Shown: positions 45,727-55,338 of the stretch, piece after piece
How the letters are laid out: the number at the start of each line of letters is the position of its first letter
Position numbering within the stretch: position 1 is the first letter of the stretch
NCBI RefSeq assembly: GCF_007860075.1
Contig: NZ_SJPP01000002.1
Span: 744,001-808,000 of the forward strand
DNA from: Symmachiella macrocystis
GTDB taxonomy: Bacteria > Planctomycetota > Planctomycetia > Planctomycetales > Planctomycetaceae
Length of the DNA stretch: 64,000 nt
Direction: 5' to 3'
Translations under genes and position numbers: made by a program
The notes under the pieces: generated by a model
Told to the model about the DNA's origin: nothing
Databases searched by the model: none
The model's input: only the letters and a program-made list of their open reading frames with translations

Positions 45727-48123
45727 ATGCCGAAAATTGAACAACAGATACTCGAACTTCTGGCCAAACCCGAGTACAAGCCTGTCAAAGCGATTCCGCT
45801 GGCCAAACTCCTTAAAGTCACCAAGAAAAATCTGCCCGCGTTTCGGGAAGCGATGGACGACTTGGTGGAATCTGGGGCGGTTTTTGCCACCCGCAACGGA
45901 CTGTTGCGAGCGACTCCTCCGCACGGCTTTGTGACGGGCGTGATTAAAAAGGCCGCCGGGGGATTTGGATTTCTGATCCAGCATGCCGAGACGGCGCGGT
46001 TCAAGGAAGACATCTACATCGCGCCCAAAAACCTGGGCAACGCGCTGACCGGTGACGAAGCGATTGTCAAATTGCTCAAAGGGAAGGGCCGGGACGGGGA
46101 TCGTGTACGGGGACGCGTGGAACAGATTCTACAGCGGGCGACCAACGCGTTTGTAGGAACCTATTTTGAAAGCGGCGGCCGCAGCTACGTGCAGGTCGAC
46201 GGCACGAACTTCAGCGATCCGATTTTTGTAGGGGATCCCGGCGCCAAGGGGGCGCAACCGGACGACAAAATCGTGTTTGAAATGGTCCGTTTTCCCAGCC
46301 ATTTCCGCCAAGGGGAAGGGGTCATTACCGAGGTGCTAGGCGCGCGGGGAGCACCGGGCGTCGATACGGCAGCTGTCATTCACGAATATGGATTACCCGA
46401 CGCTTTTCCCGAAGAGGTGTTGGAAGAGGCCCGGATTCAGGCTCAGCAATTCGATGAGTCCGAATTGGGAGATCGCCTGGATTTGACCGGCGAGACAATC
46501 GTGACCATCGATCCCAAGACCGCGCGGGATTTTGACGATGCAATTTCCCTCTCGCGGAGCGACGACGGACATTGGCATTTGGGCGTGCACATTGCCGATG
46601 TTTCTCACTTCGTTCAGCCTGGAACACGACTGGATCAAGAGGCACAACAGCGATCGACGAGCGTCTATCTGCCCGACCGCGTTTTACCGATGATCCCGGA
46701 AGTGATTTCCAATTCGCTGGCCAGTCTGCAACAGGGCAAGGTCCGCTTTACAAAGTCGGCGATGATCGAGTTTTCCCCTGAAGGGATGCCGATTCATGTC
46801 GAACTCAAGAATACCGCCATCAAAGTCGTGCGGCGATTTGCCTATCAGCAAGTCTTGCCGATAATTTTTCATCCCGAGGAGCACAAATCGCGAGCGCCGG
46901 CCCGAGTGCGGGATTTACTGGCGAGGATGTACGAACTGGCGATGCTGTTGCGAGCGCGACGCTTCGCTCGCGGGGCGCTGGAACTCTCGATGCCGGAAAC
47001 GAAAATTGTGCTCGGCAAAGATGGCGAGGTCATTGGGGCCAAATCGGTCGAGCATGACGCGAGCCATCAAATCATAGAGGAATTTATGTTGGCGGCGAAT
47101 ATCGCCGTCGCTGATAAGTTGGCCGAAAAGGGGATCGGCTTCCTCCGCCGCGTGCACGATGCGCCGGACGAAGCCAAACTCAAATCATTCGGCGAATTTG
47201 TGACTTCGCTCGGATTTGAGCTGAAGCAATATCAAAGCAAGTCGCATGTTCAAAATTTGCTCAATGCCGTTCGTGACCAACCGCTGATGCGGGCGGTGAA
47301 TTACGCGTTGCTCCGCAGCATGAAGCAGGCGGTCTACTCCCCAGACGAATTGGGGCACTATGCATTGTCCGAGGAGAATTATTGCCACTTTACCAGTCCG
47401 ATTCGGCGTTACCCCGACTTAACGATCCACCGCATTGTGGACCGCCTGATCAAGGGAGACAAACGGCATGAGGACGCGTTGGAATTAGTGGCGTTGGGGC
47501 AGCACTGCTCGTTCAATGAACGCCGTGCCGAACAGGCGGAGCGCGAACTGATCAAGGTGAAGCTGCTGACGTACCTCACCGATCACATCGGATTGGAATT
47601 CGATGCTGTGATTACCGGCGTGCAAAAGTTCGGGTTTTTCTGCCAGGGACTAGAGCTTCCCGCCGAAGGACTGGTGCATATCTCAACATTGGCCGAGGAT
47701 TTCTACGACTACGAACAGGAATCGCATCGAATTGTCGGACGCCGCTCGGGACAGGAATACCGTTTGGGAGGCACGGTGCGGGTGGTGGTCACGCACGTCG
47801 ATGTCGATCGCCGTGAATTGAATTTCCGCGTCTTGGCAACAACGGAGAATTCGACAGCGACTAAAAATTCGTCTGCAAAGAAAAAGCAAACAAAAAAACG
47901 GCAGCCCCCCCCAAAAGGCACCAAGTCCTCGTCGAAAAAAGCGGGTAAGCAGCCCCGCAAGAAATCGAATAAGAAGAAGGCGGCGGCAAGCCGGGAAAAA
48001 GCCAAACGAAAGAAAAAGGCCAAGAAGCAGATGGCTGCTCCGAAAAAGGGGGCACACAAAAAACGTTCTCCCGCAAGCGGAAAAGTCGGCAAACGCCGTC
48101 GTAACAAGCGGGGCGGGGCATGA
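45727..48123 (+). CDS. rnr: Ribonuclease R
   Basis: A 798-residue 3'-5' exoribonuclease. An N-terminal winged-helix region (residues ~1-70) is followed by cold-shock domains, the RNB catalytic domain with the magnesium Asp cluster IDPKTARDFDDAISL near residue 260, and an S1 domain near 620-700 (EFDAVITGVQKFGFFCQGLELPAEGLVHIS). The last ~95 residues are a Lys/Arg-rich disordered tail, which in RNase R binds structured RNA and contributes to unwinding. This tail is long. It is encoded by a stretch with an A7 run and a C8 run (47905-47912). The gene is followed by the sdh promoter region. Confidence 0.95.
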   Translation: MPKIEQQILELLAKPEYKPVKAIPLAKLLKVTKKNLPAFREAMDDLVESGAVFATRNGLLRATPPHGFVTGVIKKAAGGFGFLIQHAETARFKEDIYIAPKNLGNALTGDEAIVKLLKGKGRDGDRVRGRVEQILQRATNAFVGTYFESGGRSYVQVDGTNFSDPIFVGDPGAKGAQPDDKIVFEMVRFPSHFRQGEGVITEVLGARGAPGVDTAAVIHEYGLPDAFPEEVLEEARIQAQQFDESELGDRLDLTGETIVTIDPKTARDFDDAISLSRSDDGHWHLGVHIADVSHFVQPGTRLDQEAQQRSTSVYLPDRVLPMIPEVISNSLASLQQGKVRFTKSAMIEFSPEGMPIHVELKNTAIKVVRRFAYQQVLPIIFHPEEHKSRAPARVRDLLARMYELAMLLRARRFARGALELSMPETKIVLGKDGEVIGAKSVEHDASHQIIEEFMLAANIAVADKLAEKGIGFLRRVHDAPDEAKLKSFGEFVTSLGFELKQYQSKSHVQNLLNAVRDQPLMRAVNYALLRSMKQAVYSPDELGHYALSEENYCHFTSPIRRYPDLTIHRIVDRLIKGDKRHEDALELVALGQHCSFNERRAEQAERELIKVKLLTYLTDHIGLEFDAVITGVQKFGFFCQGLELPAEGLVHISTLAEDFYDYEQESHRIVGRRSGQEYRLGGTVRVVVTHVDVDRRELNFRVLATTENSTATKNSSAKKKQTKKRQPPPKGTKSSSKKAGKQPRKKSNKKKAAASREKAKRKKKAKKQMAAPKKGAHKKRSPASGKVGKRRRNKRGGA

Positions 48124-48221
48124 CTAGTGGGTGGCGGACGGCTGCATGTCTGTTTGTCGGCGGTGGCATTGTGCACGGATTTGATCTCCATGCCGCATGG
48201 TCACCCCACAGCTTTGCATTT

Positions 48222-48244
48222 TGTGAGTCTAAGCAAAACTCACA
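48222..48244. terminator. Possible terminator stem downstream of rnr
   Basis: TGTGAGT and ACTCACA form seven-base perfect arms around a nine-base loop, about 100 bases past the rnr stop and upstream of the sdh promoter. No T-run follows directly, so a regulatory role is equally possible. Confidence 0.4.
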
Positions 48245-48248
48245 GTTC

Positions 48249-48349
48249 ATTGCCGCCGTTTTCTTCGCGTGACAAGAACAATTGCCGGTACGATTGAAAG
48301 TGTACCCGGTTGTCCTATAATCCTGAAGAATTTCTGATTTGGCGGCAAT
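48249..48349. repeat. Nine-base inverted repeat flanking the sdh promoter
   Basis: ATTGCCGCC at 48249-48257 and its exact reverse complement GGCGGCAAT at 48341-48349 lie on either side of the sdh promoter, with centres 92 bases apart. Each arm could be half of an operator or the pair could bring a repressor to both sides. This is an inference from position only. Confidence 0.4.
48294..48321 (+). promoter_or_regulatory. Sigma-70-type promoter of the sdhCAB operon
   Basis: TTGAAA (48294-48299), 16 bases, TATAAT (48316-48321). Transcription would start near 48328, giving a leader of about 120 bases before the sdhC start. It is the best-matching promoter seen in the window. Confidence 0.75.
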
Positions 48350-48447
48350 CACGTCGGTAACGCGCCTCCGGCTGAATTGCTGATCAGTTCCACTACTTGA
48401 CGCCCCAGTAAACATACTTGGGCGAGACACCTTCGGGGAGACGGACA

Positions 48448-49197
48448 TTGACCTCGCTGATTCGAGCCTTGTCGTCGTCGATCGGCAAGAAGCTCTTGAT
48501 GGGCATCACCGGTCTGGCACTTTGCGGATTTTTGGTCGTACACCTATCGGGAAACATGTTGTTGTACGTCGGTGCTGAGCAGTACGACGCCTATGCCCAT
48601 GCGCTGCATTCGCAAAAGTTTTTGCTGCCCATCGCCGAAACCGGGTTGTTCATCCTGTTGATCATGCATATCGCGCTGGGAATCATCACAGCCCGCGAAA
48701 ACTGGGCCGCCCGCGCAGTGCCGTACGACATGCAACGCTCCAAAGTTGTTGAAACAACCTCTAAAGGGGCGCCGAATTTTGCCAGCAAGTACATGTTCCT
48801 CACCGGACTCGTCGTGCTGATGTTCCTGCTCGTTCATATCGGGCATTTTAAATTGGGTGTGATCTCACCCGGTCCGGAAGGGGCCACGGAATTCGCCAAT
48901 GCTGCCCGAATTCTCAGCCAATCCTTTACCCACGTTGTGTATCTGGCCGGGACCTTGGTGTTGGGATTTCACCTTCTGCATGGATTTCAAAGTGCGTTTC
49001 AATCTTTGGGAATCAATCACCCGAAATACACCAAACCGATTAAGATTTTTGGGATTCTGTTTGCGATGACGATCGGCTTGGGATTTGCTTCTTTTCCACT
49101 GATGGGAATCTTGGGGTATTTTTCGGAGAAGACCCCGCCGCCGGCTGTGGAGGCATCTGAAACCACGACTCCGGAAGCAGCGACAGACCCCAAATGA
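48448..49197 (+). CDS. sdhC: Succinate dehydrogenase cytochrome b subunit (single-subunit b558 type)
   Basis: A protein of about 249 residues and five membrane helices. A TTG start at 48448 has GGGGAG seven bases upstream; a TTG at 48418 would add ten residues but has no ribosome site. No ATG precedes the first helix. Helices include GKKLLMGITGLALCGFLVVH, ETGLFILLIMHIALGIITA and VVYLAGTLVLGFHLLHGF. The histidines in VVHLSGN, MHIALG, LVHIGH and FHLLHG are suitable haem b ligands. This is the di-haem type-B membrane anchor found in Bacillus, Wolinella and Bacteroidetes, so no sdhD is needed. A Pro/Glu/Thr-rich tail follows the last helix. Confidence 0.88.
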   Translation: MTSLIRALSSSIGKKLLMGITGLALCGFLVVHLSGNMLLYVGAEQYDAYAHALHSQKFLLPIAETGLFILLIMHIALGIITARENWAARAVPYDMQRSKVVETTSKGAPNFASKYMFLTGLVVLMFLLVHIGHFKLGVISPGPEGATEFANAARILSQSFTHVVYLAGTLVLGFHLLHGFQSAFQSLGINHPKYTKPIKIFGILFAMTIGLGFASFPLMGILGYFSEKTPPPAVEASETTTPEAATDPK

Positions 49198-49337
49198 ATT
49201 AGCAAGAGATGAGTCAGCAGCGATTGGCGATTCATCGAAACAGACAGCCGCTAGATTTTGCGACCGAAAACGGATAATACGAGCCCGCACTGCGGGAGAC
49301 ACCAACCCGCACGGCGGGTGCTGAAGAGGATTGGCCG

Positions 49338-51269
49338 ATGAGCGTCGTCTCGGAAACGACTTTGGATGCGAAAGTTCCCTCGGGACCGATCGAAGACAAA
49401 TGGGAGAAACACCGCTTCGAAATGAAGTTGGTGGCTCCCAATAACAAACGCAAATTCGATGTCGTCGTTGTGGGCACCGGTTTGGCGGGCGCATCGGCGG
49501 CCGCCTCCTTGGCCGAATTGGGCTACAACGTTACGAGCCTGTGCATTCAAGACTCCCCCCGCCGGGCACATAGTATTGCCGCCCAAGGGGGCATTAACGC
49601 CGCCAAAAACTATCCCAACGACGGCGATAGTGTGAAGCGGTTGTTTTATGACACCGTTAAGGGGGGCGATTATCGTAGCCGCGAAGCCAATGTCTATCGC
49701 TTGGCCCAAGTCAGCGGCTCGATCATTGATCAATGCGTCGCACAGGGAGTCCCGTTCGCGCGTGAATACGGCGGGTTGCTGGCCAACCGCACCTTTGGTG
49801 GGGCACAAGTCTCACGGACGTTTTACGCTCGGGGCCAAACCGGACAACAACTGTTACTGGGTGCTTACGGATCGTTGATGCGGCAAGTGGGGCATGGCAA
49901 AGTCAAAATGTTCCCCCGCCGAGAAATGCTCGACGTGGTGGTCGTCGATGGTGTCGCCCGCGGAGTGGTCGCCCGGAATCTCGTTACGGGTGAGATCGAA
50001 TCGTACGCCGGTCATGCGGTTTTGCTCTGCACAGGCGGATATGGCAACGCCTATTACCTCTCGACGAACGCCAAGGGCTGTAACGTCACAGCAGCATGGC
50101 GAGCTTATAAACGGGGCGCGTATTTCGCCAATCCTTGTTACACACAGATTCATCCCACCTGCATTCCAGTATCAGGCGATTATCAATCGAAGCTGACGTT
50201 GATGAGCGAAAGCTTGCGGAATGACGGCCGGGTCTGGGTTCCCAAGGATGCAGACGACAAACGCAAACCCCGGGAAATTCCCGAAGAGGATCGCGACTAT
50301 TATCTGGAACGGCGTTATCCCGCCTTCGGCAATATGGTCCCCCGCGACGTCGCCTCACGCGCCGCCAAGGAACGCTGTGACGCAGGTTATGGAGTCGGAT
50401 CAACCGGCAAATCGGTCTATCTGGACTTCAAAGACGCGATTGCCCGCGATGGCGAAGATGTGATTCGTCAAAAGTACGGCAATCTGTTTCACATGTATCA
50501 AAAGATTACCGACGAGGACCCGTACCACGCGCCGATGCGAATCTATCCCGCCGTGCATTACACAATGGGCGGATTGTGGGTCGACTACAATCTTGAAAGC
50601 ACGATCCCGGGCATGTTTGTGCTGGGCGAAGCCAATTTCTCAGACCATGGTGCCAACCGCTTAGGGGCCAGTGCACTGATGCAAGGACTGGCGGACGGAT
50701 ACTTCGTCGCTCCCTACACGATCGGCAACCATCTGGCCAGCGTCAAATTACCACGGGTCACGACGCATCATCCGGCGTTTCAAGAGGCGGTTGTTGATGC
50801 CCGCAATCAGACCGAAGCGATGCTCAACATCAACGGCAATCGCTCAGTTGACAGCATTCACCGCGAACTGGGACACATCATGTGGGACCATTGTGGCATG
50901 TCTCGCAGCGATGCCGGCTTGAGAGAAGCGATCGAAAAAATCCGTACTTTACGCGAGGAGTTCTGGCAAAACGTCAAGGTGCTCGGTGAGGGAGAAACGC
51001 TCAATCAAAATCTGGAATACGCCGGCCGATTGGCCGACTTTCTGGAGTTCGGCGAATTGCTTGCCAAAGATGCACTGGAGCGTAAGGAATCGTGCGGCGG
51101 GCACTTCCGCGAGGAATATCAAACCGGTGAAAATGAAGCCCGCCGGGACGACGATGACTTCTGCCACGTCGCCGCTTGGCAATACAACGGCGCGGCCTCA
51201 GAGCCGACACGTCATACCGAGCCGCTCAGCTTTGAAACCGTGAAACTCACCCAGAGGAGTTATAAATAA
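49338..51269 (+). CDS. sdhA: Succinate dehydrogenase flavoprotein subunit
   Basis: A 643-residue protein with the covalent-FAD motif region [14 protein letters not shown] near residue 77 and the Rossmann GxGxx[20 protein letters not shown] near 45. Active-site segments [46 protein letters not shown] and [22 protein letters not shown] are as in SQR/QFR of type B. It oxidises succinate to fumarate in the TCA cycle and passes electrons through SdhB to quinone. An AGAGG ribosome site precedes the ATG. It lies in an operon with sdhC (140-base gap) and sdhB (2-base gap). Confidence 0.96.
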   Translation: MSVVSETTLDAKVPSGPIEDKWEKHRFEMKLVAPNNKRKFDVVVVGTGLAGASAAASLAELGYNVTSLCIQDSPRRAHSIAAQGGINAAKNYPNDGDSVKRLFYDTVKGGDYRSREANVYRLAQVSGSIIDQCVAQGVPFAREYGGLLANRTFGGAQVSRTFYARGQTGQQLLLGAYGSLMRQVGHGKVKMFPRREMLDVVVVDGVARGVVARNLVTGEIESYAGHAVLLCTGGYGNAYYLSTNAKGCNVTAAWRAYKRGAYFANPCYTQIHPTCIPVSGDYQSKLTLMSESLRNDGRVWVPKDADDKRKPREIPEEDRDYYLERRYPAFGNMVPRDVASRAAKERCDAGYGVGSTGKSVYLDFKDAIARDGEDVIRQKYGNLFHMYQKITDEDPYHAPMRIYPAVHYTMGGLWVDYNLESTIPGMFVLGEANFSDHGANRLGASALMQGLADGYFVAPYTIGNHLASVKLPRVTTHHPAFQEAVVDARNQTEAMLNINGNRSVDSIHRELGHIMWDHCGMSRSDAGLREAIEKIRTLREEFWQNVKVLGEGETLNQNLEYAGRLADFLEFGELLAKDALERKESCGGHFREEYQTGENEARRDDDDFCHVAAWQYNGAASEPTRHTEPLSFETVKLTQRSYK

Positions 51270-51271
51270 CG

Positions 51272-52030
51272 ATGAGTGAACTGAATTTGACGCTCAAGGT
51301 TTGGCGACAAGCCACGGGCGACGCACAAGGTGAGTTCAAACTGTATCAACTGCGCGGTGTTTCGACCGAAATGTCGTTCTTGGAAATGCTGGACGTACTG
51401 AACGAAAAGTTGATTTCTGAGAACGAAGAGCCGGTGGCGTTTGACCACGATTGCCGCGAAGGAATTTGCGGCACATGTAGCTTGATGATCAACGGTCAAG
51501 CGCACGGTCCAGACAACGAAACTACGACCTGCCAATTGCACATGCGAAAATTTCGCGACGGCGATACGATTGTGGTCGAGCCGTGGCGGGCACGAGCCTT
51601 TCCGGTTGTGCGGGATTTGGTCGTCGACCGCAGCGCGCTGGACCGCGTGGTTTCTGTCGGCGGTTACGTATCGGTCAATTGCGGCAGCGCTCAAGACGCC
51701 AATGCCCTGCCGGTTCCCAAACAGGACGCCGACCGTGCCATGGACGCCGCGTCGTGCATCGGCTGCGGAGCCTGTGTTGCCGCTTGTAAGAATGCTTCGG
51801 CCATGTTGTTTGTCGGCGCCAAGGTCTCGCAAATGGCGTTGTTGCCGCAAGGCAAGCCGGAACGCGCAAACCGCGTGCTGAACATGGTGGCCCAAATGGA
51901 TGAAGAAGGCTTCGGGGCCTGCACCAACACGGCGGAATGCGAAGCAGCTTGTCCAGCGGGAATTTCACTGGAAAACATCGCCCGCCTCAATCGCGAGTAC
52001 TTCAAGGCATCGCTCACGTCATCGCGGTGA
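51272..52030 (+). CDS. sdhB: Succinate dehydrogenase iron-sulfur subunit
   Basis: A 252-residue protein. The plant-type [2Fe-2S] ligands are in [16 protein letters not shown] near residue 67 with a fourth Cys in TTCQLH. The [4Fe-4S] and [3Fe-4S] clusters are held by [14 protein letters not shown] near 163 and ECEAACPAG near 225. It carries electrons from SdhA to the haem/quinone subunit. Only two bases separate it from sdhA, so translation is probably coupled. Confidence 0.96.
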   Translation: MSELNLTLKVWRQATGDAQGEFKLYQLRGVSTEMSFLEMLDVLNEKLISENEEPVAFDHDCREGICGTCSLMINGQAHGPDNETTTCQLHMRKFRDGDTIVVEPWRARAFPVVRDLVVDRSALDRVVSVGGYVSVNCGSAQDANALPVPKQDADRAMDAASCIGCGACVAACKNASAMLFVGAKVSQMALLPQGKPERANRVLNMVAQMDEEGFGACTNTAECEAACPAGISLENIARLNREYFKASLTSSR

Positions 52031-52121
52031 GCCATGCAGCCCTGGCTAGGTTGCGCGAAGTCGAGAGCAGCGAGTTTTTTAGCCGCGATTGTCGGATGAG
52101 GGTGTAGATGTTCCCCCGCTC

Positions 52122-52409
52122 TTAGAATTTTGATGAGAGTTCGGGGGTAAAGACGTAGTACGACAGCATCAAAATCCCCCAGACGGCCCCGGCTACGAGT
52201 GCAACGGCGCGCGACCGATGGGTGATCCCGGCGATGAACGGCAGGATCATGGCGACCAGCAGCACGGGAAAAATGAAGGAACTGCCGGCATGGCTGGGTC
52301 CGTCGCTGTTCCGCAGGTCCAAAATACTCCGCAGAGTGAGGATCGCTAAGGGGATCATCCAGACGACTCCTTTGATGATGACCCATACAAATTCCGGGAT
52401 GTCTTTCAT
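52122..52409 (-). CDS. Small three-helix membrane protein
   Basis: A 95-residue hydrophobic protein with three predicted membrane helices (VWVIIKGVVWMIPLAILTL; FIFPVLLVAMILPFIAGI; VALVAGAVWGILMLSYYVF) separated by short charged loops. It is convergent with sdhB (about 90 bases between stops). The function and family are unknown. Confidence 0.6.
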   Translation of the reverse strand: MKDIPEFVWVIIKGVVWMIPLAILTLRSILDLRNSDGPSHAGSSFIFPVLLVAMILPFIAGITHRSRAVALVAGAVWGILMLSYYVFTPELSSKF

Positions 52410-52721
52410 CGCGCTGTCCCTCGCCTTTTAACGTGTTCTCAATACAGAATTCACGAAATATTCGTCGTTGGCCCAGCTACGTAGTCCTCATTAGTATGCC
52501 ACAGTGAAGTTCCGACAACAACAACAACCGATATCTAAATTAAGCTTCGGGCTGTACGACTGGCTGATTCTGAGCGATTAATCTGATTTCGGGTCTGACA
52601 TACCACGCAGAAAAGTGCATTGCGACGGGACCTATAAAAATGCACGCTGGATGCGTTAGAATCAGGTGGTTAGATTACCGGGAGCGCTGCGGGGAATAAT
52701 AAAGGAAGACCGGAAACGCTG
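52410..52721. other. Divergent spacer of 312 bases
   Basis: The spacer lies between the small membrane protein (minus) and thiO (plus). I see no ORF, terminator or TPP riboswitch (no THI-box core). AT-rich patches (TATAAAAATG near 52634; GAATAATAAAGG upstream of thiO) could be promoter or ribosome-site parts. Confidence 0.45.
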
Positions 52722-53849
52722 ATGTCGGACGTGATTGTGATTGGCGGCGGGGTAATCGGATTGTCGATTGCCTATGAACTATCTGGGCGGGGCGCCTCGG
52801 TGACGGTTGTCGATCAAGGTCCGCTCGGTCGTGAAGCGTCGTGGGCCGGTGCCGGAATGTTACCGCCGACCGCCGAGGCGGGAACCGCCGAACCCGCTTT
52901 GCGTTTGCAATCCGCCAGCCATCGACTCTGGCCGCAATTCAGTGAGGCGTTGCAAGCGGAAACAGGTATCGACAACGGATACCGACGCTCCGGCGGGCTG
53001 GAGGTTCGCTACGGCGGACCGTCGGACGCATTGCACAACGACATCGAATTCGCCCAGCAACGCGGCGTCGAGGTCGAGGCCTTAACTCCTCAAGCCGCAC
53101 GCCAGTACGAACCGAATTTGGTGGACACTATTTCCTCCGCCTATCGACTTCCGCAAATGGCACAGATTCGCAATCCGCAGCATGTCAAAGCATTGATGGC
53201 CGCTTGCACGGCGCGCGGCGTGCGGATTATGGCAGGGACACCCGTTTACGGATTTGAGCGTAGCGGTGAGAAAATCATCGGCGTGAATACAAGTGACGGT
53301 ATGCTGAAAGCCGGCCAGTTCTTGGTCTCCGCCGGCAGTTGGTCGCAACAGATTTTGCAGACCGTCGGCTGCAATGTGACGACTCAGCCAGTGCGTGGGC
53401 AAATCGTTTTACTCTACGCGCAGCCTTTGCCCTTCAGCCACATCCTTTTGTACGGTAGAAAGTATCTCGTGCCGCGACCCGATGGTCGAATTTTAGTGGG
53501 CGCAACCGTCGAATCGGTTGGCTTCAATAAAACCAACACCGCCGAGGGGTTGAGCGAACTCTTGGATTTTGCCAAATACCTTGTGCCGTGTTTAATGGAA
53601 GCGACATTCGAACGCGCCTGGGCGGGTTTGCGGCCGCGTTCGGCGGATGGGTTGCCTTATTTGGGACGCGCGCCCGGCACGGAAAACCTGTTCGTCGCCA
53701 CAGGGCATTTTCGTGATGGCCTGCAACTCTCTCCGATTACTGGAACAGTGATGGCCGCATTGATGCTGGGGGAAGAACCGGTATTGTGTTTAGATGATTA
53801 TGCCTGTGATCGGCAACGACCGACTGTGGATGTGGGGAGCGAGTCATGA
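52722..53849 (+). CDS. thiO: Glycine oxidase ThiO (FAD-dependent amino-acid oxidase)
   Basis: A 375-residue D-amino-acid-oxidase family flavoprotein. The N-terminal dinucleotide fold is VIGGGVIGLSIAYELSGRGASVTVVDQG. GREASWAGAGMLPPTAE is the ThiO signature, and the FAD C-terminal segment AGLRPRSADGLPYLG lies near residue 305. ThiO oxidises glycine to iminoglycolate for the thiazole ring of thiamine. The thiazole synthase genes (thiG, thiS) are not in this window. The gene overlaps the next start by four bases (ATGA), so it heads a coupled unit. Confidence 0.9.
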   Translation: MSDVIVIGGGVIGLSIAYELSGRGASVTVVDQGPLGREASWAGAGMLPPTAEAGTAEPALRLQSASHRLWPQFSEALQAETGIDNGYRRSGGLEVRYGGPSDALHNDIEFAQQRGVEVEALTPQAARQYEPNLVDTISSAYRLPQMAQIRNPQHVKALMAACTARGVRIMAGTPVYGFERSGEKIIGVNTSDGMLKAGQFLVSAGSWSQQILQTVGCNVTTQPVRGQIVLLYAQPLPFSHILLYGRKYLVPRPDGRILVGATVESVGFNKTNTAEGLSELLDFAKYLVPCLMEATFERAWAGLRPRSADGLPYLGRAPGTENLFVATGHFRDGLQLSPITGTVMAALMLGEEPVLCLDDYACDRQRPTVDVGSES

Positions 53850-54835
53850 CTGTGGGTTGGGGAATTGTGGGGTGCAGTGACATTGTTCGTCGACGTGCCG
53901 CGGATGCGATTCTCGCACAACCCGATAGTCATATCGCCGCGTTTTATTCACATAGTGCTGCACTGGCCGACGAACTTGCCACACGTTACGGCGGACGCGG
54001 TTATACGAATCTCGACGCGCTCTTGGCCGACGAGGATGTGAAGATCGTTTATGTGGCTTCGCCGGTGGAGCGGCATGCCCCCGAAACAATTGCCGCTGCC
54101 AAAGCGGGCAAGCATGTGCTGGTTGAAAAACCAATGGCGCTCACCGCCGCCCAATGTGATGCGATGATCGCCGCCGCCCAAGCGAACAACATCTATTGTG
54201 CGGTCGCCTACTACGCCCGCTGGTTGCCCAAGGTGCGGGAGATGAAACGATTGCTCAACGAGCAGACTCTCGGAACAGTCGTTCGCGCGCACGTGGCGCA
54301 GTTGAGCGAATTCAACCCCGCGGCCGATGATCCTAAAATTTGGCGTGTGCGGGGCAGGGCGGGGGGTGGGGCGCTGGCCGATGTCGGCAGCCATCGCTTG
54401 GATCTATTGCACTATTTGCTCGGCCCACCTGCGGCTGTTTGGGCGGCCTGCGATACGACGACACACCTCGATTGGCAATCCCCCGACACCGAAACCGTCT
54501 TCGTCCGCTACGCATCGGGCACACATCTCACACTTGTCTGCAACTGGAACACGCCGCACGGTCTGCCTGCCTGGGAATTGCATGGCACGCAAGGCAGCAT
54601 TGTGAGCGATCCTTGGAATGCGGAGCCGCTGGCCATTATGGGCCGCGATGACATACCGCTGCTTGAATCGACCTATCCCGACAACGCGCACTTCGACGTG
54701 GTCAATGATTTCGCCCGCGCGGTCATCGAGAATCGTCCCCCGGAGTTTCCAGCGGAAGATGGGGCATGGGCGACGCGGATTATTGATGCCGCACAGACAG
54801 CGTCACAGACGGGGCGTGTGGTGGAATTAGCATGA
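53846..54835 (+). CDS. Gfo/Idh/MocA family oxidoreductase
   Basis: A 329-residue NAD(P)-dependent sugar/inositol dehydrogenase-like protein. The N-terminal fold starts WGIVGCSDIVRRRAADAI, with the EKP motif in HVLVEKPMALTAAQ near residue 97 and the catalytic-domain GGGALADVGSHRLDLLHYLLG near 172. Family members oxidise, reduce or isomerise sugars; the substrate is not evident. The ATG overlaps the thiO stop (ATGA) and its own stop overlaps the next frame at 54832, so the three are likely translated together even though a functional link with ThiO is unclear. Confidence 0.87.
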   Translation: MTVGWGIVGCSDIVRRRAADAILAQPDSHIAAFYSHSAALADELATRYGGRGYTNLDALLADEDVKIVYVASPVERHAPETIAAAKAGKHVLVEKPMALTAAQCDAMIAAAQANNIYCAVAYYARWLPKVREMKRLLNEQTLGTVVRAHVAQLSEFNPAADDPKIWRVRGRAGGGALADVGSHRLDLLHYLLGPPAAVWAACDTTTHLDWQSPDTETVFVRYASGTHLTLVCNWNTPHGLPAWELHGTQGSIVSDPWNAEPLAIMGRDDIPLLESTYPDNAHFDVVNDFARAVIENRPPEFPAEDGAWATRIIDAAQTASQTGRVVELA

Positions 54836-54936
54836 TTGGTGGTAATAGCGGTCATAAAACCGTGATGTTTGTCGCCCCAAGACGTCCCAGGCGAGGTATT
54901 GGGAAATGGGTTGCTGACGATTCACGGAGAGATGTG

Positions 54937-55338
54937 ATGCGGAAAAAACTCGAATGGAGAAATATAGTATTTGCCCCATGTTTGGCGTGCCTGACATCGA
55001 TTCTGTCGGTTATTGTCACGAGCGTCCTTTTTGATCCAGAGACTCTCGGAGCAGGCCTCATTATATGGTTGTTCACTTTGGTGCCATTGTCGGGATGGAT
55101 TTTTGCGAAGTGGTGGTGGGCGGCCAAATATACGCCGCATTTGTGCTTTGGGGTGGTGTCAGCGCTATTTCTAGTTTTTTGGTTGCTGTGCGCTGCCTAC
55201 GCTAAGGCGAATAGTACAGAGGCAGAGGTTGTAATTGAGATTGTGAAATATGTGATGACGGTCAATGGAATCGCTTGTGTTGCTGCTTATTTGACACTTG
55301 TATTGTTTGATCGCACAGATAAATCAAAGGTCCGATAA
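54937..55338 (+). CDS. Small four-helix membrane protein
   Basis: A protein of about 133 residues from the ATG at 54937 (GGAGAG ribosome site). The frame also opens at 54832, overlapping the preceding gene, but the extra 35 residues are basic and unstructured. Four hydrophobic helices are visible (IVFAPCLACLTSILSVIVTS; LIIWLFTLVPLSGWIFA; LCFGVVSALFLVFWLLCAAY; GIACVAAYLTLVLF). The composition is AT-richer than the neighbours. No family is recognised. Confidence 0.55.
   Translation: MRKKLEWRNIVFAPCLACLTSILSVIVTSVLFDPETLGAGLIIWLFTLVPLSGWIFAKWWWAAKYTPHLCFGVVSALFLVFWLLCAAYAKANSTEAEVVIEIVKYVMTVNGIACVAAYLTLVLFDRTDKSKVR

Noticed and set aside
52410-52721. Possible TPP riboswitch upstream of thiO
   Set aside because: No THI-box core or matching stems found.
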